Below are positions 17,351-26,396 of a stretch of DNA of 64,000 bases, piece by piece (positions within the stretch are counted from its first letter, which is position 1; every line of letters begins with the position of its first letter). The position numbers and the translations under genes were made by a program. The notes beneath the pieces were generated by a model. That model was not told where the DNA came from. It searched no databases and saw only the letters and a list, made by a program, of their open reading frames with translations. Origin of the DNA: Bradyrhizobium jicamae (GTDB taxonomy: Bacteria; Pseudomonadota; Alphaproteobacteria; Rhizobiales; Xanthobacteraceae); NCBI RefSeq assembly GCF_018130695.1, contig NZ_JAFCJX010000001.1:62001-126000 (forward strand), written 5' to 3'.

Positions 17351-17911
17351 TCACGCACTCCGCGCCTTGCCGCCGTCATAGACCTTCATGCCGGCGGCCG
17401 GATCGAGATCGGTCTCGGTCGCCTCGGTGAGGCGGGCCATCATCATGTAGAAGCCGAGAGCGACGATCGATTCCACGATCTCCTGATCGCTGAAATGCTT
17501 GCGCATGGCGGCAAAGGCCGCATCGCCGACGCGCACCTTCTCGACGACCTCGCGGCCGAACACGAGCAGCGCACGCTCCGCCTCGTTCAGCGAGACGTCA
17601 TCATATTTGCCGTGCTCGACCGCATCGATCTGCGCTTGCGTCACGCCGACCCCGAGCGCGATCGGCACATGCTGGCGCCATTCATAGGCGCCGCCTTCGA
17701 GCTGGGCTGCCTGCAGGATCAACAGCTCGCGGTTGACCGCGGACAGCTTCTGCTTGTGCAGGATCGAATTGCCGAGCCGCATCGCCGGGATCATGTTGGC
17801 CTCGGCATGGGCCATCATCCGAAAGATGTTGAGCTTGACCGGCATGCGGTCGAAGGAGGCGCGGATGTCTCCGCTGGTAGCTTCCGGATCAATCAGGGGC
17901 AGCTTTGCCAC
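17351..17911 (-). CDS. Carboxymuconolactone decarboxylase/AhpD-like protein
   Basis: A 186-residue all-helical protein. The core NRELLILQAAQLEGGAYEWRQHVPIALGVGVTQAQIDAV matches the CMD family pattern. The paired cysteines of the AhpD CxxC site are absent (GAYEW is found where many members have Cys), so a peroxidase role like AhpD is unlikely. The E-x-x-x-H pair (EWRQH) is retained. It overlaps the TetR stop by 23 bp and precedes the SDR gene, so the three genes are one unit. It is probably catabolic, substrate unknown. Confidence 0.8.
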   Translation of the reverse strand: MAKLPLIDPEATSGDIRASFDRMPVKLNIFRMMAHAEANMIPAMRLGNSILHKQKLSAVNRELLILQAAQLEGGAYEWRQHVPIALGVGVTQAQIDAVEHGKYDDVSLNEAERALLVFGREVVEKVRVGDAAFAAMRKHFSDQEIVESIVALGFYMMMARLTEATETDLDPAAGMKVYDGGKARSA

Positions 17912-18581
17912 GCGTCTCTCCCTTGGTCTTTTGTTGTTTCTTGGTCTCTTTTACGCCGATCAGCGCCAGGAAAAAGCCGAGATAGCGCTCGATCGCCTCG
18001 ATCACCTTCGGCCGCGCCGACGGTTGCGCGCCCATCACGTAATGTTCGAGGCGAATGTAGATGAGCCCGGCCGCGAACAACCGCGCCGTCTCGCGCGGAT
18101 CTGATGCCGTGATCAGGCCCGCGAGCGCAAAGCCGCGGAAATAATCCGTCATCAGGCTCTGCTCGCGCGCATAGAAATGATCGGCGAATTTGGCGCGGAT
18201 GCCGGGCACACGGTTGCGCTCGGCGGTGATCACCTTCTGGAACTGGTGCTCGCGCGGATCGGACCATTGATCGACCAGGTCGAGCGCGAACTGGCGGCAG
18301 AACGCCGCGGGCTCGCGCGCAAGCTGCTTGTAGCGCGGCGCCTCAAGCCGGTCGGCCGAGCTCGCCGGGCCATGCTCGCTGACGATCGCCTCGAGGATCG
18401 CGGCCTTGCCGGGGAAGTGATTGTAGAGGCTGCTCTCGCGGATGCCGACGCGGCGCGCGAGCTCGCGCATCGAGGCGCCGCCATAGCCGGATTGCGCGAA
18501 CAGGCCGAGCGCCTCGGCAAGAATGCGTTCGCGTGTGGAGAGCCCGGCAGCTTCGGCCGCACTGAATGAGGAGGTCGCCAT
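17889..18581 (-). CDS. TetR/AcrR family transcriptional regulator
   Basis: A 230-residue protein with an N-terminal helix-turn-helix: STRERILAEALGLFAQSGYGG, then MRELARRVGIRESSLYNHF, the canonical TetR recognition region (about residues 15-60). The C-terminal domain ends with a lysine-rich tail. It is the first gene of the operon with the CMD-like protein and the SDR. Two palindromes immediately upstream (18589-18635) look like its operators and could also control the plus-strand genes beginning at 18742. Confidence 0.9.
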   Translation of the reverse strand: MATSSFSAAEAAGLSTRERILAEALGLFAQSGYGGASMRELARRVGIRESSLYNHFPGKAAILEAIVSEHGPASSADRLEAPRYKQLAREPAAFCRQFALDLVDQWSDPREHQFQKVITAERNRVPGIRAKFADHFYAREQSLMTDYFRGFALAGLITASDPRETARLFAAGLIYIRLEHYVMGAQPSARPKVIEAIERYLGFFLALIGVKETKKQQKTKGETRGKAAPD

Positions 18582-18588
18582 CTGGCTT

Positions 18589-18614
18589 GACTAGCTAACG
18601 AACGTTCGCTAGTC
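18589..18614. promoter_or_regulatory. Candidate TetR operator 1
   Basis: A dyad with GACTAGC at the left end and GCTAGTC at the right end, around a core holding the palindrome GAACGTTC. It starts 8 bp upstream of the tetR ATG, so bound repressor would block its expression. Confidence 0.6.
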
Positions 18615-18619
18615 AACTT

Positions 18620-18635
18620 ACGAACGATCGTTCGT
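18620..18635. promoter_or_regulatory. Candidate TetR operator 2
   Basis: The 16-bp perfect palindrome ACGAACGATCGTTCGT lies 6 bp after the first dyad and shares the ACGAACG/CGTTCGT half with it. The centre lies about 115 bp upstream of the divergent binding-protein gene, so both directions could be controlled. Confidence 0.65.
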
Positions 18636-18741
18636 CTGGCTTTTCGGCCGTCACGGCCAGTGTGCTCGCCAGGGAGTGAGCGAGGTTTCGCGTTTCAACT
18701 CCGTCCATAGAGGCGGAGAGCAATGTTCGGGAGATGACGTC

Positions 18742-19953
18742 ATGGCGCGTTCAGTTCGCCCTCGCCTCCGTGCGGCTTGCATCCTTTTGCCGTTGCTCGC
18801 CGCGAGCGCCGCACAAGCCGAGAGCCCGAAATACGATCCCGGCGCCGATGACAAGACGATCAGGATCGGCACCACCGCGCCGCTCTCCGGCCCGGTCTCC
18901 GCCTTTGCACAGATCGCGAAATCGGCCGAAGCCTATTTCCGCAAGGTGAATGAAGAGGGTGGTGTCAACGGCCGGCGCATCCAGATGATCATTGCCGATG
19001 ACGCCTACAGTCCGCCCAAGACCGTCGAGCAGACGCGGCGGCTGGTCGAGAGCGACGAGGTACTGTTGATCTTCGGCGGCGTCGGCACCCCGACCAACAG
19101 CGCCGTGCACAAATATCTCAACGACAAGAAGGTGCCGCAGCTATTCCTGGGTTCAGGAGCGGCGAAGTGGGACGATCCGAAAAACTTTCCGTGGACCGTC
19201 GGCTGGCAGCCCACCTATCGCGACGAGGCGCTGGCCTATGCCAGATACATCAAAGCGAGTCACGCGAATGCCAGGGTCGCGGTGCTCTACCAGAATGACG
19301 ACCTCGGCAAGGATTACCTGAAGGCGCTGGAGGAAGGCCTCGGCAGCGCCGAAGCCATCGTCGCGCGGGCGCCCTATGAGACCACGTCGCCGACGGTCGA
19401 TACGCAGATCCTGCTGCTGAAGAACAGCGGCGCCGACGTGGTGCTGGTCGCAGCGACGCCGAAATTCGCGGCGCAGGCGATCCGCAAGATCGCGGAGATC
19501 GGCTGGAAGCCCACGACCATCATCTCCAACGTCTCCGCCTCGATCAGCGGCGTGCTGGAGCCCGCGGGCAAGGATAACTCCACCGGCGTGATCTCGAGCC
19601 AATACCTGAAGGACTCCACGGACCCCGCACTGAAAGATGATGCCGGCTACAAGCAATGGGCCGCCTTCATGGACAAATATCTGCCCGACGCCAACAAGGC
19701 CGACTGGCTCAATGTCTACGGCTACACCATCGCGCAGACGCTGGTGACGGTGCTGAAGGCCGCCGGCAATGACCTGACCCGCGCCAATGTGATGAAGCAG
19801 GCGACGAACCTGAAGGACGTGCATCTGCCGATGCTGATCAACGGCACGGCGGTCAGCAACTCGCCGGAGCATGTCACGCCGATGACCAGCCTGCAGCTGA
19901 TCCGCTTCGACGGCACGCGCTGGGTGCCGTTCGGCGATCTCCTGAAGAACTGA
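18742..19953 (+). CDS. Branched-chain amino-acid-type ABC substrate-binding protein (orphan)
   Basis: A 403-residue protein started at MARSVRPRLRAACILLP; the GTG at 18676 would put a non-hydrophobic extension before the signal peptide. The signal peptide ends at about AAQAES. The mature protein shows the LivJ/HAAT fold: TIRIGTTAPLSGPVSAFAQI, NEEGGVNGRRIQMIIADDAYSPPKTVEQTRRLV and VAVLYQNDDLGKDYL. No LivH, LivM, LivG or LivF homologues lie in the window, so it must use a permease encoded elsewhere or act as a receptor. It is followed 4 bp later by the metallo-hydrolase gene. The TetR operators lie upstream. Confidence 0.9.
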   Translation: MARSVRPRLRAACILLPLLAASAAQAESPKYDPGADDKTIRIGTTAPLSGPVSAFAQIAKSAEAYFRKVNEEGGVNGRRIQMIIADDAYSPPKTVEQTRRLVESDEVLLIFGGVGTPTNSAVHKYLNDKKVPQLFLGSGAAKWDDPKNFPWTVGWQPTYRDEALAYARYIKASHANARVAVLYQNDDLGKDYLKALEEGLGSAEAIVARAPYETTSPTVDTQILLLKNSGADVVLVAATPKFAAQAIRKIAEIGWKPTTIISNVSASISGVLEPAGKDNSTGVISSQYLKDSTDPALKDDAGYKQWAAFMDKYLPDANKADWLNVYGYTIAQTLVTVLKAAGNDLTRANVMKQATNLKDVHLPMLINGTAVSNSPEHVTPMTSLQLIRFDGTRWVPFGDLLKN

Positions 19954-19957
19954 TCAC

Positions 19958-20851
19958 ATGCGCCAGATCGCCATCGGCAGCATGCGGATCGACCGTCTGG
20001 TCGAAATCCCCTCGCTGGCCTTCGAAAAAAAATGGCTGTTCGCCAATGTCACCGACGAGGTCATCGCGGCCAACCGGTGCTGGCTCGATCATCGCTATAT
20101 CGAGCCGGACACCGGCCGCTTCATCCTCAGCCATCATTCCTATCTCGTGCGCACGCCGCGCTGGTCGGCCGTGGTCGATACCTGCTGCGGCAATCACAAG
20201 AGCCGGCCGCGCACGCCGATGTGGGACCAGCTCAACCAGCCCTATCTGGAGAACATGGCTGCGCTCGGCGTCGCACCGGAGCAGGTCGACTTCGTGATGT
20301 GCACGCATCTGCATGTCGATCACGTCGGCTGGAACACGCGGCTGATCGACGGGCGCTGGGTGCCGACCTTTCCGAACGCGCGCTATCTGATGGGGCGGGC
20401 CGAATACGAACATTGGGACGCAGCCCACAAGGCAAACCCGGCAAGGCCGGTCAATCACGGCGCGTTCGCCGATTCCGTGCTGCCCGTGGTCGCGGCCGGC
20501 CTCGCTGAATTCGTCGAGACCGATCACCTGCTGTTCGACGAGCGCGATGCCGGCTTGCGCTTTGCGCCGGCGCCCGGCCACACCGCGGGCAACATGCAGA
20601 TCCATCTGCGCGGCGGCCACGATCACGCTGTCATGTCGGGCGACGTGATCCATCACCCGATCCAGTGCGCCGCGCCCTGGCTGTCGAGTGCCGCCGATAT
20701 CGATCCGGCCGCCGCCGTTGCGACGCGGGTGGCGCTGCTCGAAGAGCTTGTGGATACGCCGAGCTATCTGCTCACCGGCCATTTCCCCGCTCCAACCGCG
20801 GGCCGCGTGGTCAGGCATGGCGACGCCTACAGGATTCGGTTCGAGGATTAG
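19958..20851 (+). CDS. MBL-fold metallo-hydrolase
   Basis: A 297-residue protein. The zinc signature HxHxDH is in CTHLHVDHVGWNT (about residues 110-122), with later metal ligands probably the His in APGHTAGNM, the Asp in VMSGDVIHH and the His in LTGHFPAP. The overall pattern is that of lactonase-like metallo-beta-lactamases, including quorum-quenching lactonases, but no residue proves such a substrate. No signal peptide is seen. It is sandwiched between two substrate-binding-protein genes, so it may hydrolyse the imported compound. Confidence 0.9.
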   Translation: MRQIAIGSMRIDRLVEIPSLAFEKKWLFANVTDEVIAANRCWLDHRYIEPDTGRFILSHHSYLVRTPRWSAVVDTCCGNHKSRPRTPMWDQLNQPYLENMAALGVAPEQVDFVMCTHLHVDHVGWNTRLIDGRWVPTFPNARYLMGRAEYEHWDAAHKANPARPVNHGAFADSVLPVVAAGLAEFVETDHLLFDERDAGLRFAPAPGHTAGNMQIHLRGGHDHAVMSGDVIHHPIQCAAPWLSSAADIDPAAAVATRVALLEELVDTPSYLLTGHFPAPTAGRVVRHGDAYRIRFED

Positions 20852-20878
20852 GCCCAAGAAGATCTTGCGGGAGGGATC

Positions 20879-21844
20879 ATGAAGCTGCGCATCGTTACGC
20901 TGTCAATGCTTGCGCTGTTGTCCGCCACTGCGGCGCGCGCCGAGGAGCCCGCCGACTATCCCACCCACAAGATCCGCATGCTGCTGCCCTTCGCGGCCGG
21001 TGGCGGCGGCGACGTGCTGGGCCGGTTGCTCGCGGACAAGATGGGCAAGACGCTCGGCCAGACCATCTACATCGAGAACCACACCGGCGCCGCCGGCACG
21101 CTCGGCACGCAGCAGGCGGCGTCCTCGCCGCCGGACGGATACACCATCACCATCGGCGGCATGACCACGCATGTGCTGGCGCCGGCGATCTATCCAAAAC
21201 TGTCCTACGATCCGATCAAGGATTTCACCACCATCGGCCGCATCGGCGTCTCCTCGATCGTGCTGCTGGCCGTGAAGGATTTTCCCGCCAACAATCTGAA
21301 GGAGCTGATCGCGCTGGCCAAGACCAGCGAGCCGGTGCAGTACGGCAGCTGGGGCATGGGCTCGACCGGCCATTTCTGCGGCGCGATCCTGTCGCAGCAG
21401 GCCGGCATCCGCCTCGAGCACGTGCCGTTCAATGGCACCGCCAAGGTCGCCAACGATCTGCTCGGCGGCCACATCAAGCTCGCGATGCTCGACATGGCCA
21501 CGGGCACGCCGCTCGCCAGGGACGGCAAGGTGAAGGCACTCGCCGTGTGCGGCGAGCGCTCGCCAAGCCTGCCTGATGTCGCAAGCTACCGGGAACAGGG
21601 TGTGTCCTTCGACCGCAGCCTGTCCTGGGTGATGTACGCACCCGCCGGCCTTCCCGATCCCGTGGCGCGAAAGCTGTCGGATGCGCTGAAGACGGCACTC
21701 GACGATGCCGAGATCAAGGAGAAGCTGCTTGGCCTCGGAATTACCAGCCAGTTCATCCCCGGCGCGGAGCAGCGCGACATCAACGCGCGCGACATCACGG
21801 CCTGGAAGGCGGTGGCGAAAGAGGCCGGGATCGAGGTCAAATAG
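20879..21844 (+). CDS. Tripartite tricarboxylate transporter (Bug) family binding protein, orphan
   Basis: A 321-residue protein with a signal peptide ending at AARAEE. Bug-family marks are [29 protein letters not shown] (ligand-binding P-loop with PFAAGGG), [20 protein letters not shown] and [23 protein letters not shown]. Such proteins bind carboxylates, aromatic acids or amino acids. No TctA or TctB homologue adjoins it; the complete TctABC set at 43-46 kb is separate. It follows the metallo-hydrolase by 27 bp with the ribosome binding site GGGAGGG. Confidence 0.9.
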   Translation: MKLRIVTLSMLALLSATAARAEEPADYPTHKIRMLLPFAAGGGGDVLGRLLADKMGKTLGQTIYIENHTGAAGTLGTQQAASSPPDGYTITIGGMTTHVLAPAIYPKLSYDPIKDFTTIGRIGVSSIVLLAVKDFPANNLKELIALAKTSEPVQYGSWGMGSTGHFCGAILSQQAGIRLEHVPFNGTAKVANDLLGGHIKLAMLDMATGTPLARDGKVKALAVCGERSPSLPDVASYREQGVSFDRSLSWVMYAPAGLPDPVARKLSDALKTALDDAEIKEKLLGLGITSQFIPGAEQRDINARDITAWKAVAKEAGIEVK

Positions 21845-21947
21845 GCGGCCTCAGCGCGGTCCTGCCATGCCGGTTCCGCGCTTGAATCCCCCCGTGCGGG
21901 CGGGCATAAGGGCTGCTCAAAAAGCGCCCATAGCCCAAGGATTTACG

Positions 21948-23789
21948 ATGCCCGCCTATCGCTCCCGCACGACCACCCACGGCCGCAACATGGCGGGCGC
22001 CCGCGGCCTGTGGCGCGCCACCGGCATGAAGAACGAGGACTTTGGCAAGCCGATCATCGCGGTGGTCAATTCCTTCACGCAATTCGTTCCCGGTCACGTC
22101 CACCTGCAGAATCTCGGCCAGCTGGTCGCGCGCGAGATCGAGAAGGCCGGCGGCGTCGCCAAGGAGTTCAACACCATCGCGGTCGACGACGGCATCGCGA
22201 TGGGCCATGACGGCATGCTCTACAGCCTGCCCTCGCGCGAGCTGATCGCCGACAGCGTCGAATACATGGTCAATGCGCATTGCGCCGACGCCATGGTCTG
22301 CATCTCCAACTGCGACAAGATCACGCCCGGCATGCTGATGGCGACCTTGCGCCTCAACATCCCGACCGTGTTCGTCTCGGGCGGACCGATGGAATCGGGC
22401 AAGATCGTGCTCAAGGGCAAGAAGCGCGCGGTCGACCTGATCGACGCGATGGTCGCCGCCGCCGATTCCAACGTGTCGGACGAGGACGTCGCGGTGATCG
22501 AACGTTCAGCCTGTCCGACCTGCGGCTCCTGCTCCGGCATGTTCACCGCGAATTCGATGAACTGCCTGACTGAAGCTTTGGGTCTTGCGCTGCCCGGCAA
22601 CGGCTCGGTGCTGGCGACGCATGCCGACCGCAAGAGCCTGTTCGTCGAGGCCGGCCATCTCATCGTCGATCTCGCCCGCCGCTACTACGAGCAGGACGAT
22701 ACCAGCGTGCTGCCGCGCTCGATCGCGAGCTTCAAGTCGTTCGAGAACGCGATGACGCTCGACATCGCGATGGGCGGCTCGACCAACACCGTGCTGCATC
22801 TGCTCGCCGCCGCGCATGAAGGCCAGGTGAATTTCACCATGGCCGACATCGACCGGCTCTCGCGGAAAGTCCCCGTGCTGTGCAAGGTCGCTCCGTCAGT
22901 GCAGGACGTGCACATGGAAGACGTGCATCATGCCGGCGGCATCATGGGCATCCTCGGCGAGCTCGATCGCGCCAAGCTGATCCAGACCGACGGCCCGACG
23001 GTGCACGCCGCGACCATGGCGGATGCACTGAACCGCTGGGACATCGCGCGCACGTCGAGCGACAAGGTGCGCAACTTCTATCGTGCAGCGCCCGGCGGCG
23101 TGCCGACCCAGGAGGCCTTCAGCCAGGATAGCCGCTTCGACGACGTCGATCTCGATCGCTCAAAGGGCGTGATCCGCGATCTCGAGCACGCCTATTCCAG
23201 GGACGGCGGCCTCGCCGTTCTGTTCGGCAACCTCGCCAAGGACGGCTGCATCGTGAAGACCGCAGGGGTTGACGAGAGCATTTTGAAATTCTCCGGCCCG
23301 GCGCGCGTGTTCCAGAGCCAGGATGCGGCGGTCGAGGCCATCCTGACCAACAAGGTCAAGGCCGGTGACGTCGTCGTGGTGGTCTATGAAGGCCCGCGCG
23401 GCGGTCCGGGCATGCAGGAGATGCTGTATCCGACCAGCTATCTGAAGTCGAAAGGCCTCGGCAAGGCTTGCGCACTCATCACCGACGGCCGCTTCTCCGG
23501 CGGATCGTCGGGCCTGTCGATCGGCCACGTCTCGCCGGAAGCGGCTGAAGGCGGATTGATCGGGCTCGTCGAGGAAGGCGATCTGATCGAGTTCGACATC
23601 CCGAACCGCAAGGTCAACCTCGCCGTGCCGGAGACCGAGCTCGATCGCCGCCGCGCGGCAATGGAAGCCAAGGGCAATGCCGCCTGGAAGCCGGAGCCGC
23701 GCAAGCGCGCCGTCTCGACCGCGCTGAAGGCTTACGCGGCATTCGCCAGCAGCGCCGCCAAGGGCGCGGTGCGCATCCTGCCGGAGTGA
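21948..23789 (+). CDS. ilvD: Dihydroxy-acid dehydratase
   Basis: A 613-residue protein, close to E. coli IlvD (616). It catalyses the third step of valine, leucine and isoleucine synthesis, turning 2,3-dihydroxy acids into 2-keto acids. Start [21 protein letters not shown] is typical of IlvD, and the frame further upstream lies in the preceding gene. Fe-S cluster cysteines appear in [13 protein letters not shown] and [17 protein letters not shown]; the active-site region is in [17 protein letters not shown]. The sugar-acid dehydratase Edd has a different N-terminus, so IlvD is the better call. A 103-bp gap from the binding-protein gene may hold a separate promoter. A hairpin follows the stop at 23802-23823. 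Confidence 0.93.
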   Translation: MPAYRSRTTTHGRNMAGARGLWRATGMKNEDFGKPIIAVVNSFTQFVPGHVHLQNLGQLVAREIEKAGGVAKEFNTIAVDDGIAMGHDGMLYSLPSRELIADSVEYMVNAHCADAMVCISNCDKITPGMLMATLRLNIPTVFVSGGPMESGKIVLKGKKRAVDLIDAMVAAADSNVSDEDVAVIERSACPTCGSCSGMFTANSMNCLTEALGLALPGNGSVLATHADRKSLFVEAGHLIVDLARRYYEQDDTSVLPRSIASFKSFENAMTLDIAMGGSTNTVLHLLAAAHEGQVNFTMADIDRLSRKVPVLCKVAPSVQDVHMEDVHHAGGIMGILGELDRAKLIQTDGPTVHAATMADALNRWDIARTSSDKVRNFYRAAPGGVPTQEAFSQDSRFDDVDLDRSKGVIRDLEHAYSRDGGLAVLFGNLAKDGCIVKTAGVDESILKFSGPARVFQSQDAAVEAILTNKVKAGDVVVVVYEGPRGGPGMQEMLYPTSYLKSKGLGKACALITDGRFSGGSSGLSIGHVSPEAAEGGLIGLVEEGDLIEFDIPNRKVNLAVPETELDRRRAAMEAKGNAAWKPEPRKRAVSTALKAYAAFASSAAKGAVRILPE

Positions 23790-23801
23790 CGATTGGGAAT
23801 G

Positions 23802-23823
23802 GCGGCGTCGGAGACGACGCCGC
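23802..23823. terminator. Hairpin between convergent ilvD and small gene
   Basis: A 9-bp stem GCGGCGTCG/CGACGCCGC with loop GAGA. There is no U tract on either side, so it is a weaker candidate for bidirectional termination. Confidence 0.45.
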
Positions 23824-23827
23824 TCAT

Positions 23828-24040
23828 TCAGGCGCGCAGTTCGGCCGCCTCGATCTTGATGCGGTCGGCGTGCAGCGACCAGTCGCACAGCGACTGCTGC
23901 TCGCAGAACTTGCGCTTGGCCATCTCGGTGGCCTGGCCCTCAGTTGAGGCGTCGATCTCGAGCGAGCCCTGGCAGATCTCGCGCTCACGGCCGTTGCCGC
24001 CGAGCACGTCCTTCATGAAGTGAACGACAAAGTGGGACAT
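23828..24040 (-). CDS. Conserved-looking small protein, unknown function
   Basis: A 70-residue protein preceded on its strand by GGGAGGG, an excellent ribosome binding site. The composition is balanced, with one Cys in REREICQGSLEID and one in KRKFCEQQSLCDWSL, and no signal peptide or membrane segment. The sequence MSHFVVHFMKDVLG plus the later TEGQATEMAKRKFC helix suggests a small alpha/beta protein. From memory, near-identical proteins are common in Bradyrhizobium genomes. It converges with ilvD and is not in an operon. No function can be assigned. Confidence 0.7.
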   Translation of the reverse strand: MSHFVVHFMKDVLGGNGREREICQGSLEIDASTEGQATEMAKRKFCEQQSLCDWSLHADRIKIEAAELRA

Positions 24041-24157
24041 GGGAAACCCTCCCTCTGCTGCACCGGCAGAGCCTGGGATTCACATACTAGCACTGTCGAA
24101 GATTGGCTTTGAGTGAAATCAACGCCGCCGCATGTGGCGGTTGGTTGCGGCGGAACT

Positions 24158-24265
24158 TTAAGCGCCGGCCTGCGGCAGGCTGGCAGCGGCAATCGCGACG
24201 ATCTGCGCGATCCGGCGGCCGATCCTGGCCGGGGCGGTGCGGAGCAAAGTCTGGACCTGTCGCAT
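24158..24265 (-). CDS. Possible 35-residue basic/hydrophobic small protein
   Basis: A short frame from ATG (24265) to TAA (24158) with AAGGAAAA placed about 7 bp upstream as a ribosome binding site. The product starts MRQVQTLLRTAPARIGRRIA and ends in a hydrophobic, alanine-rich segment, so an amphipathic or membrane-associated helix is likely. The GC-rich third positions agree with coding use. Without comparative data it could be chance; no function is proposed. Confidence 0.4.
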   Translation of the reverse strand: MRQVQTLLRTAPARIGRRIAQIVAIAAASLPQAGA

Positions 24266-24463
24266 GACACATTTTCCTTGCCGGCCCGGATCGGCCGGGC
24301 ACAGGAGGAAAATGGCCATATTCGACTAAGTCGTCGATATCTCTGGGAAAATAACGACAAAGCAGTCGCCGGGGGCCGATTTGGCAGTGGGTTTGTTGCT
24401 TGGATTGAGGTGGAGACGAAGGAGATTTTCTCCACCGTTCGTTGGCCATGCGGCGCACTGCCA

Positions 24464-24584
24464 CCTCTCCCGCTTGCGGGGGAGGTCGACGCGCTCAAGG
24501 AGCGCGGCGGGTGGGGGTTCTCACCACTCAAAGACTTTATGTGGAGACGCCCCCACCCCGCCCTCCCCCCGCAAGCGGGAGAGG
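24464..24584. repeat. Palindromic repeat, copy A
   Basis: The left end CCTCTCCCGCTTGCGGGGGA and the right end with CCCCGCAAGCGGGAGAGG are inverted. The interior has GGGTGGGGG and, in the right half, CCCCCACCCCG. A second copy with the same ends is at 62551-62670. It follows the D-2-hydroxyacid dehydrogenase gene. Confidence 0.85.
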
Positions 24585-24621
24585 GAGCCAACGGCCGGTG
24601 CGTGTCGTTAGAAGAGGCAGC

Positions 24622-25671
24622 CTACTTCGGCGCAAACCCGAACGCCTTCTCGAACCGCTTCGCATAAACCGGCCACACCTCCGGATTGATCACGCGCGGC
24701 GGGCGCTTGCCGTCGAGCGCATCAAGCAGTTGCTCGGCGGCGATCCGGCCCATGTTGATGCGGGCTTCGCGGGTGACGCCGGCGGTGTGCGGGCTCGCCA
24801 GCACATTGTCGAACTGCAGCAGCGGATGATCCGGCGGCGGCGGTTCCTTGTCCCAGACGTCGAGGCCGGCGCCGGCGATGCGTTTTTCGCGCAACGCATC
24901 CTCCAGCGCCTTCTCGTCGTGGATGAAACCGCGCGCGGTGGTGACGAAATAGGCGTGCGGCTGCATCAGCGCAAACTGGTGGGCGCCGATCATGCCGCGA
25001 TTGTCCTTTGACAGCGGGCACGAGATCGAGACGAAATCCGAACGGCGCATGAGATCGTCGAGCTCGACCTTCTCCGCGCCCCGCTTCGCGATCTCCTCTG
25101 CGGACAAATACGGGTCGTAAGCGATCACCTTCATGTGCAAAAGGCCCTTGCACAGCTCGGCGATGCGGCGGCCGACATTGCCGATGCCGACGATCCCGAC
25201 CGTTTTCTCGCCCACCTCATTGCCGATCAAATCGTTGCGATTGACGTTTCGCTCGCGACGCAACCTGCGGTCGGACTGGATGATCCGCTTCGACAGGGTC
25301 AGCATCATCGCAAGCGCGTGCTCGGCGACCGAATTGGCGTTGCCGCCGGACTGGTTGACCACCAGCACGCCGGCCGCAGTGCAGGCGTCGACGTCGACGG
25401 GATCGAAGCCCGCACCGTTCGAGGACACGATCAGCAGGTTCGGCGCGCGCTTCAACAGCTCGGCATGAGCATGGAAGTGCGGCGCCAATTCATCGCGGGC
25501 GGCGCCGATCTGGTAGGCATGGGCCTCGGCGAGGATGGGAGCGAAAGTCCCCTCCGGCGTGTCGTTCTCGAGCCGGTCGAGCCGGACGTCGGGCCGCCGC
25601 TTGAAGATGTCGGTGTAGATCTCGTGGGCGAGATACTTGACGTAGAACACGCGCTTGTTGTTGACAGTCAT
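24622..25671 (-). CDS. D-isomer-specific 2-hydroxyacid dehydrogenase
   Basis: A 349-residue protein starting at MTVNNKRVFYVKYL; the longer frame to 26700 runs antisense through the decarboxylase genes. The NAD-binding loop GIVGIGNVGRRIAE is near residues 155-168. The catalytic trio is visible: Arg in FVTTARGFIHDE, Glu in DVWDKEPPPPDHP and His in ASPHTAGVTRE. It reduces a 2-keto acid to a D-2-hydroxy acid or the reverse. It is transcribed divergently from the two-subunit TPP decarboxylase, which consumes 2-keto acids, so the two may handle the same keto acid. Compared with 3-phosphoglycerate dehydrogenases there is no ACT domain. Confidence 0.9.
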   Translation of the reverse strand: MTVNNKRVFYVKYLAHEIYTDIFKRRPDVRLDRLENDTPEGTFAPILAEAHAYQIGAARDELAPHFHAHAELLKRAPNLLIVSSNGAGFDPVDVDACTAAGVLVVNQSGGNANSVAEHALAMMLTLSKRIIQSDRRLRRERNVNRNDLIGNEVGEKTVGIVGIGNVGRRIAELCKGLLHMKVIAYDPYLSAEEIAKRGAEKVELDDLMRRSDFVSISCPLSKDNRGMIGAHQFALMQPHAYFVTTARGFIHDEKALEDALREKRIAGAGLDVWDKEPPPPDHPLLQFDNVLASPHTAGVTREARINMGRIAAEQLLDALDGKRPPRVINPEVWPVYAKRFEKAFGFAPK

Positions 25672-25851
25672 GGTCGACGCCGTTTCCCCCGAGGTTTTTG
25701 TTACGCCCTGTATCGCACGCCGGCGCGCCATCTCACATCGTCGCAATGCGCAAACCCCATTGCGATCAGGGCATGTTGACAATCCCGCACACCGCGTCAA
25801 GTTTTGGCCCCTGAAAGCGGCCTCAAGCGTCGCGCGATCAGGGAGTACGGA

Positions 25852-26388
25852 ATGGCGGCCGCCACGGAACAGGACCCAACCTGGCACGGCATCTTGCAGC
25901 AGACGCTGAAGCGCAACGAGGTGCGGCTGGTGCCCTACGTGCCCGACCGTGTGCTGACCACGCTGATCAAGAACCTGCACGCCGATCCCTATTTCACCAC
26001 CTTCCCCACTGCGCGCGAGGAAGAGGCCGTCGGCATCGTCTCCGGCGCCTGGATGGCAGGCACGCGCGGCGCGGTGCTGATGCAGACCTCGGGCTTCGCC
26101 ACGCTCGCCAACGTGCTGGCCTCGCTGGTGGTACCCTCGCAAATCCCGCTGATCATGATCGTCTCCGAGCGCGGCACGCTCGGCGAATTCAACTATGGCC
26201 AGGCGATGGTCTGCCGCACCATGCGCCCGGTGCTGGATTCGCTGGCGATGGAGCACCACACCATCACACGGCTCGACGAGCTCGAATTCATCGCCGACCG
26301 CTCGATCAAGCAGGCCGTCACCACCCAGGCGCCGGTCGCGCTGATCCTCTCGCCGCTGCTGACCGGCGGCAAGACTTTTGACAAGTGA
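25852..26388 (+). CDS. TPP-dependent decarboxylase, alpha (PYR-domain) subunit
   Basis: A 178-residue protein from MAAATEQDPTW, with GGGAGTACGG upstream. It is only the N-terminal pyrimidine-binding domain of a TPP enzyme: VPYVPDRVLTTLIKNL, REEEAVGIVSGAWMAGTRGAVLMQTSGFATLANVLASL. The Glu in REEEAVG fits the proton-relay glutamate that activates TPP. This split form is typical of sulfopyruvate decarboxylase (ComD) and phosphonopyruvate-decarboxylase-like enzymes. The partner subunit follows with 8 bp between stop and start. Which 2-keto acid is used is not settled. Confidence 0.85.
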   Translation: MAAATEQDPTWHGILQQTLKRNEVRLVPYVPDRVLTTLIKNLHADPYFTTFPTAREEEAVGIVSGAWMAGTRGAVLMQTSGFATLANVLASLVVPSQIPLIMIVSERGTLGEFNYGQAMVCRTMRPVLDSLAMEHHTITRLDELEFIADRSIKQAVTTQAPVALILSPLLTGGKTFDK

Positions 26389-26396
26389 GATCGGCC

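Larger units (their letters stand above)
24041..24621. other. 580-bp region, mostly non-coding
   Basis: It holds one plausible 35-codon minus-strand reading frame (24158-24265) and the palindromic repeat at 24464-24584, which follows the dehydrogenase gene that stops at 24622. No other gene-like feature was seen. Confidence 0.6.
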
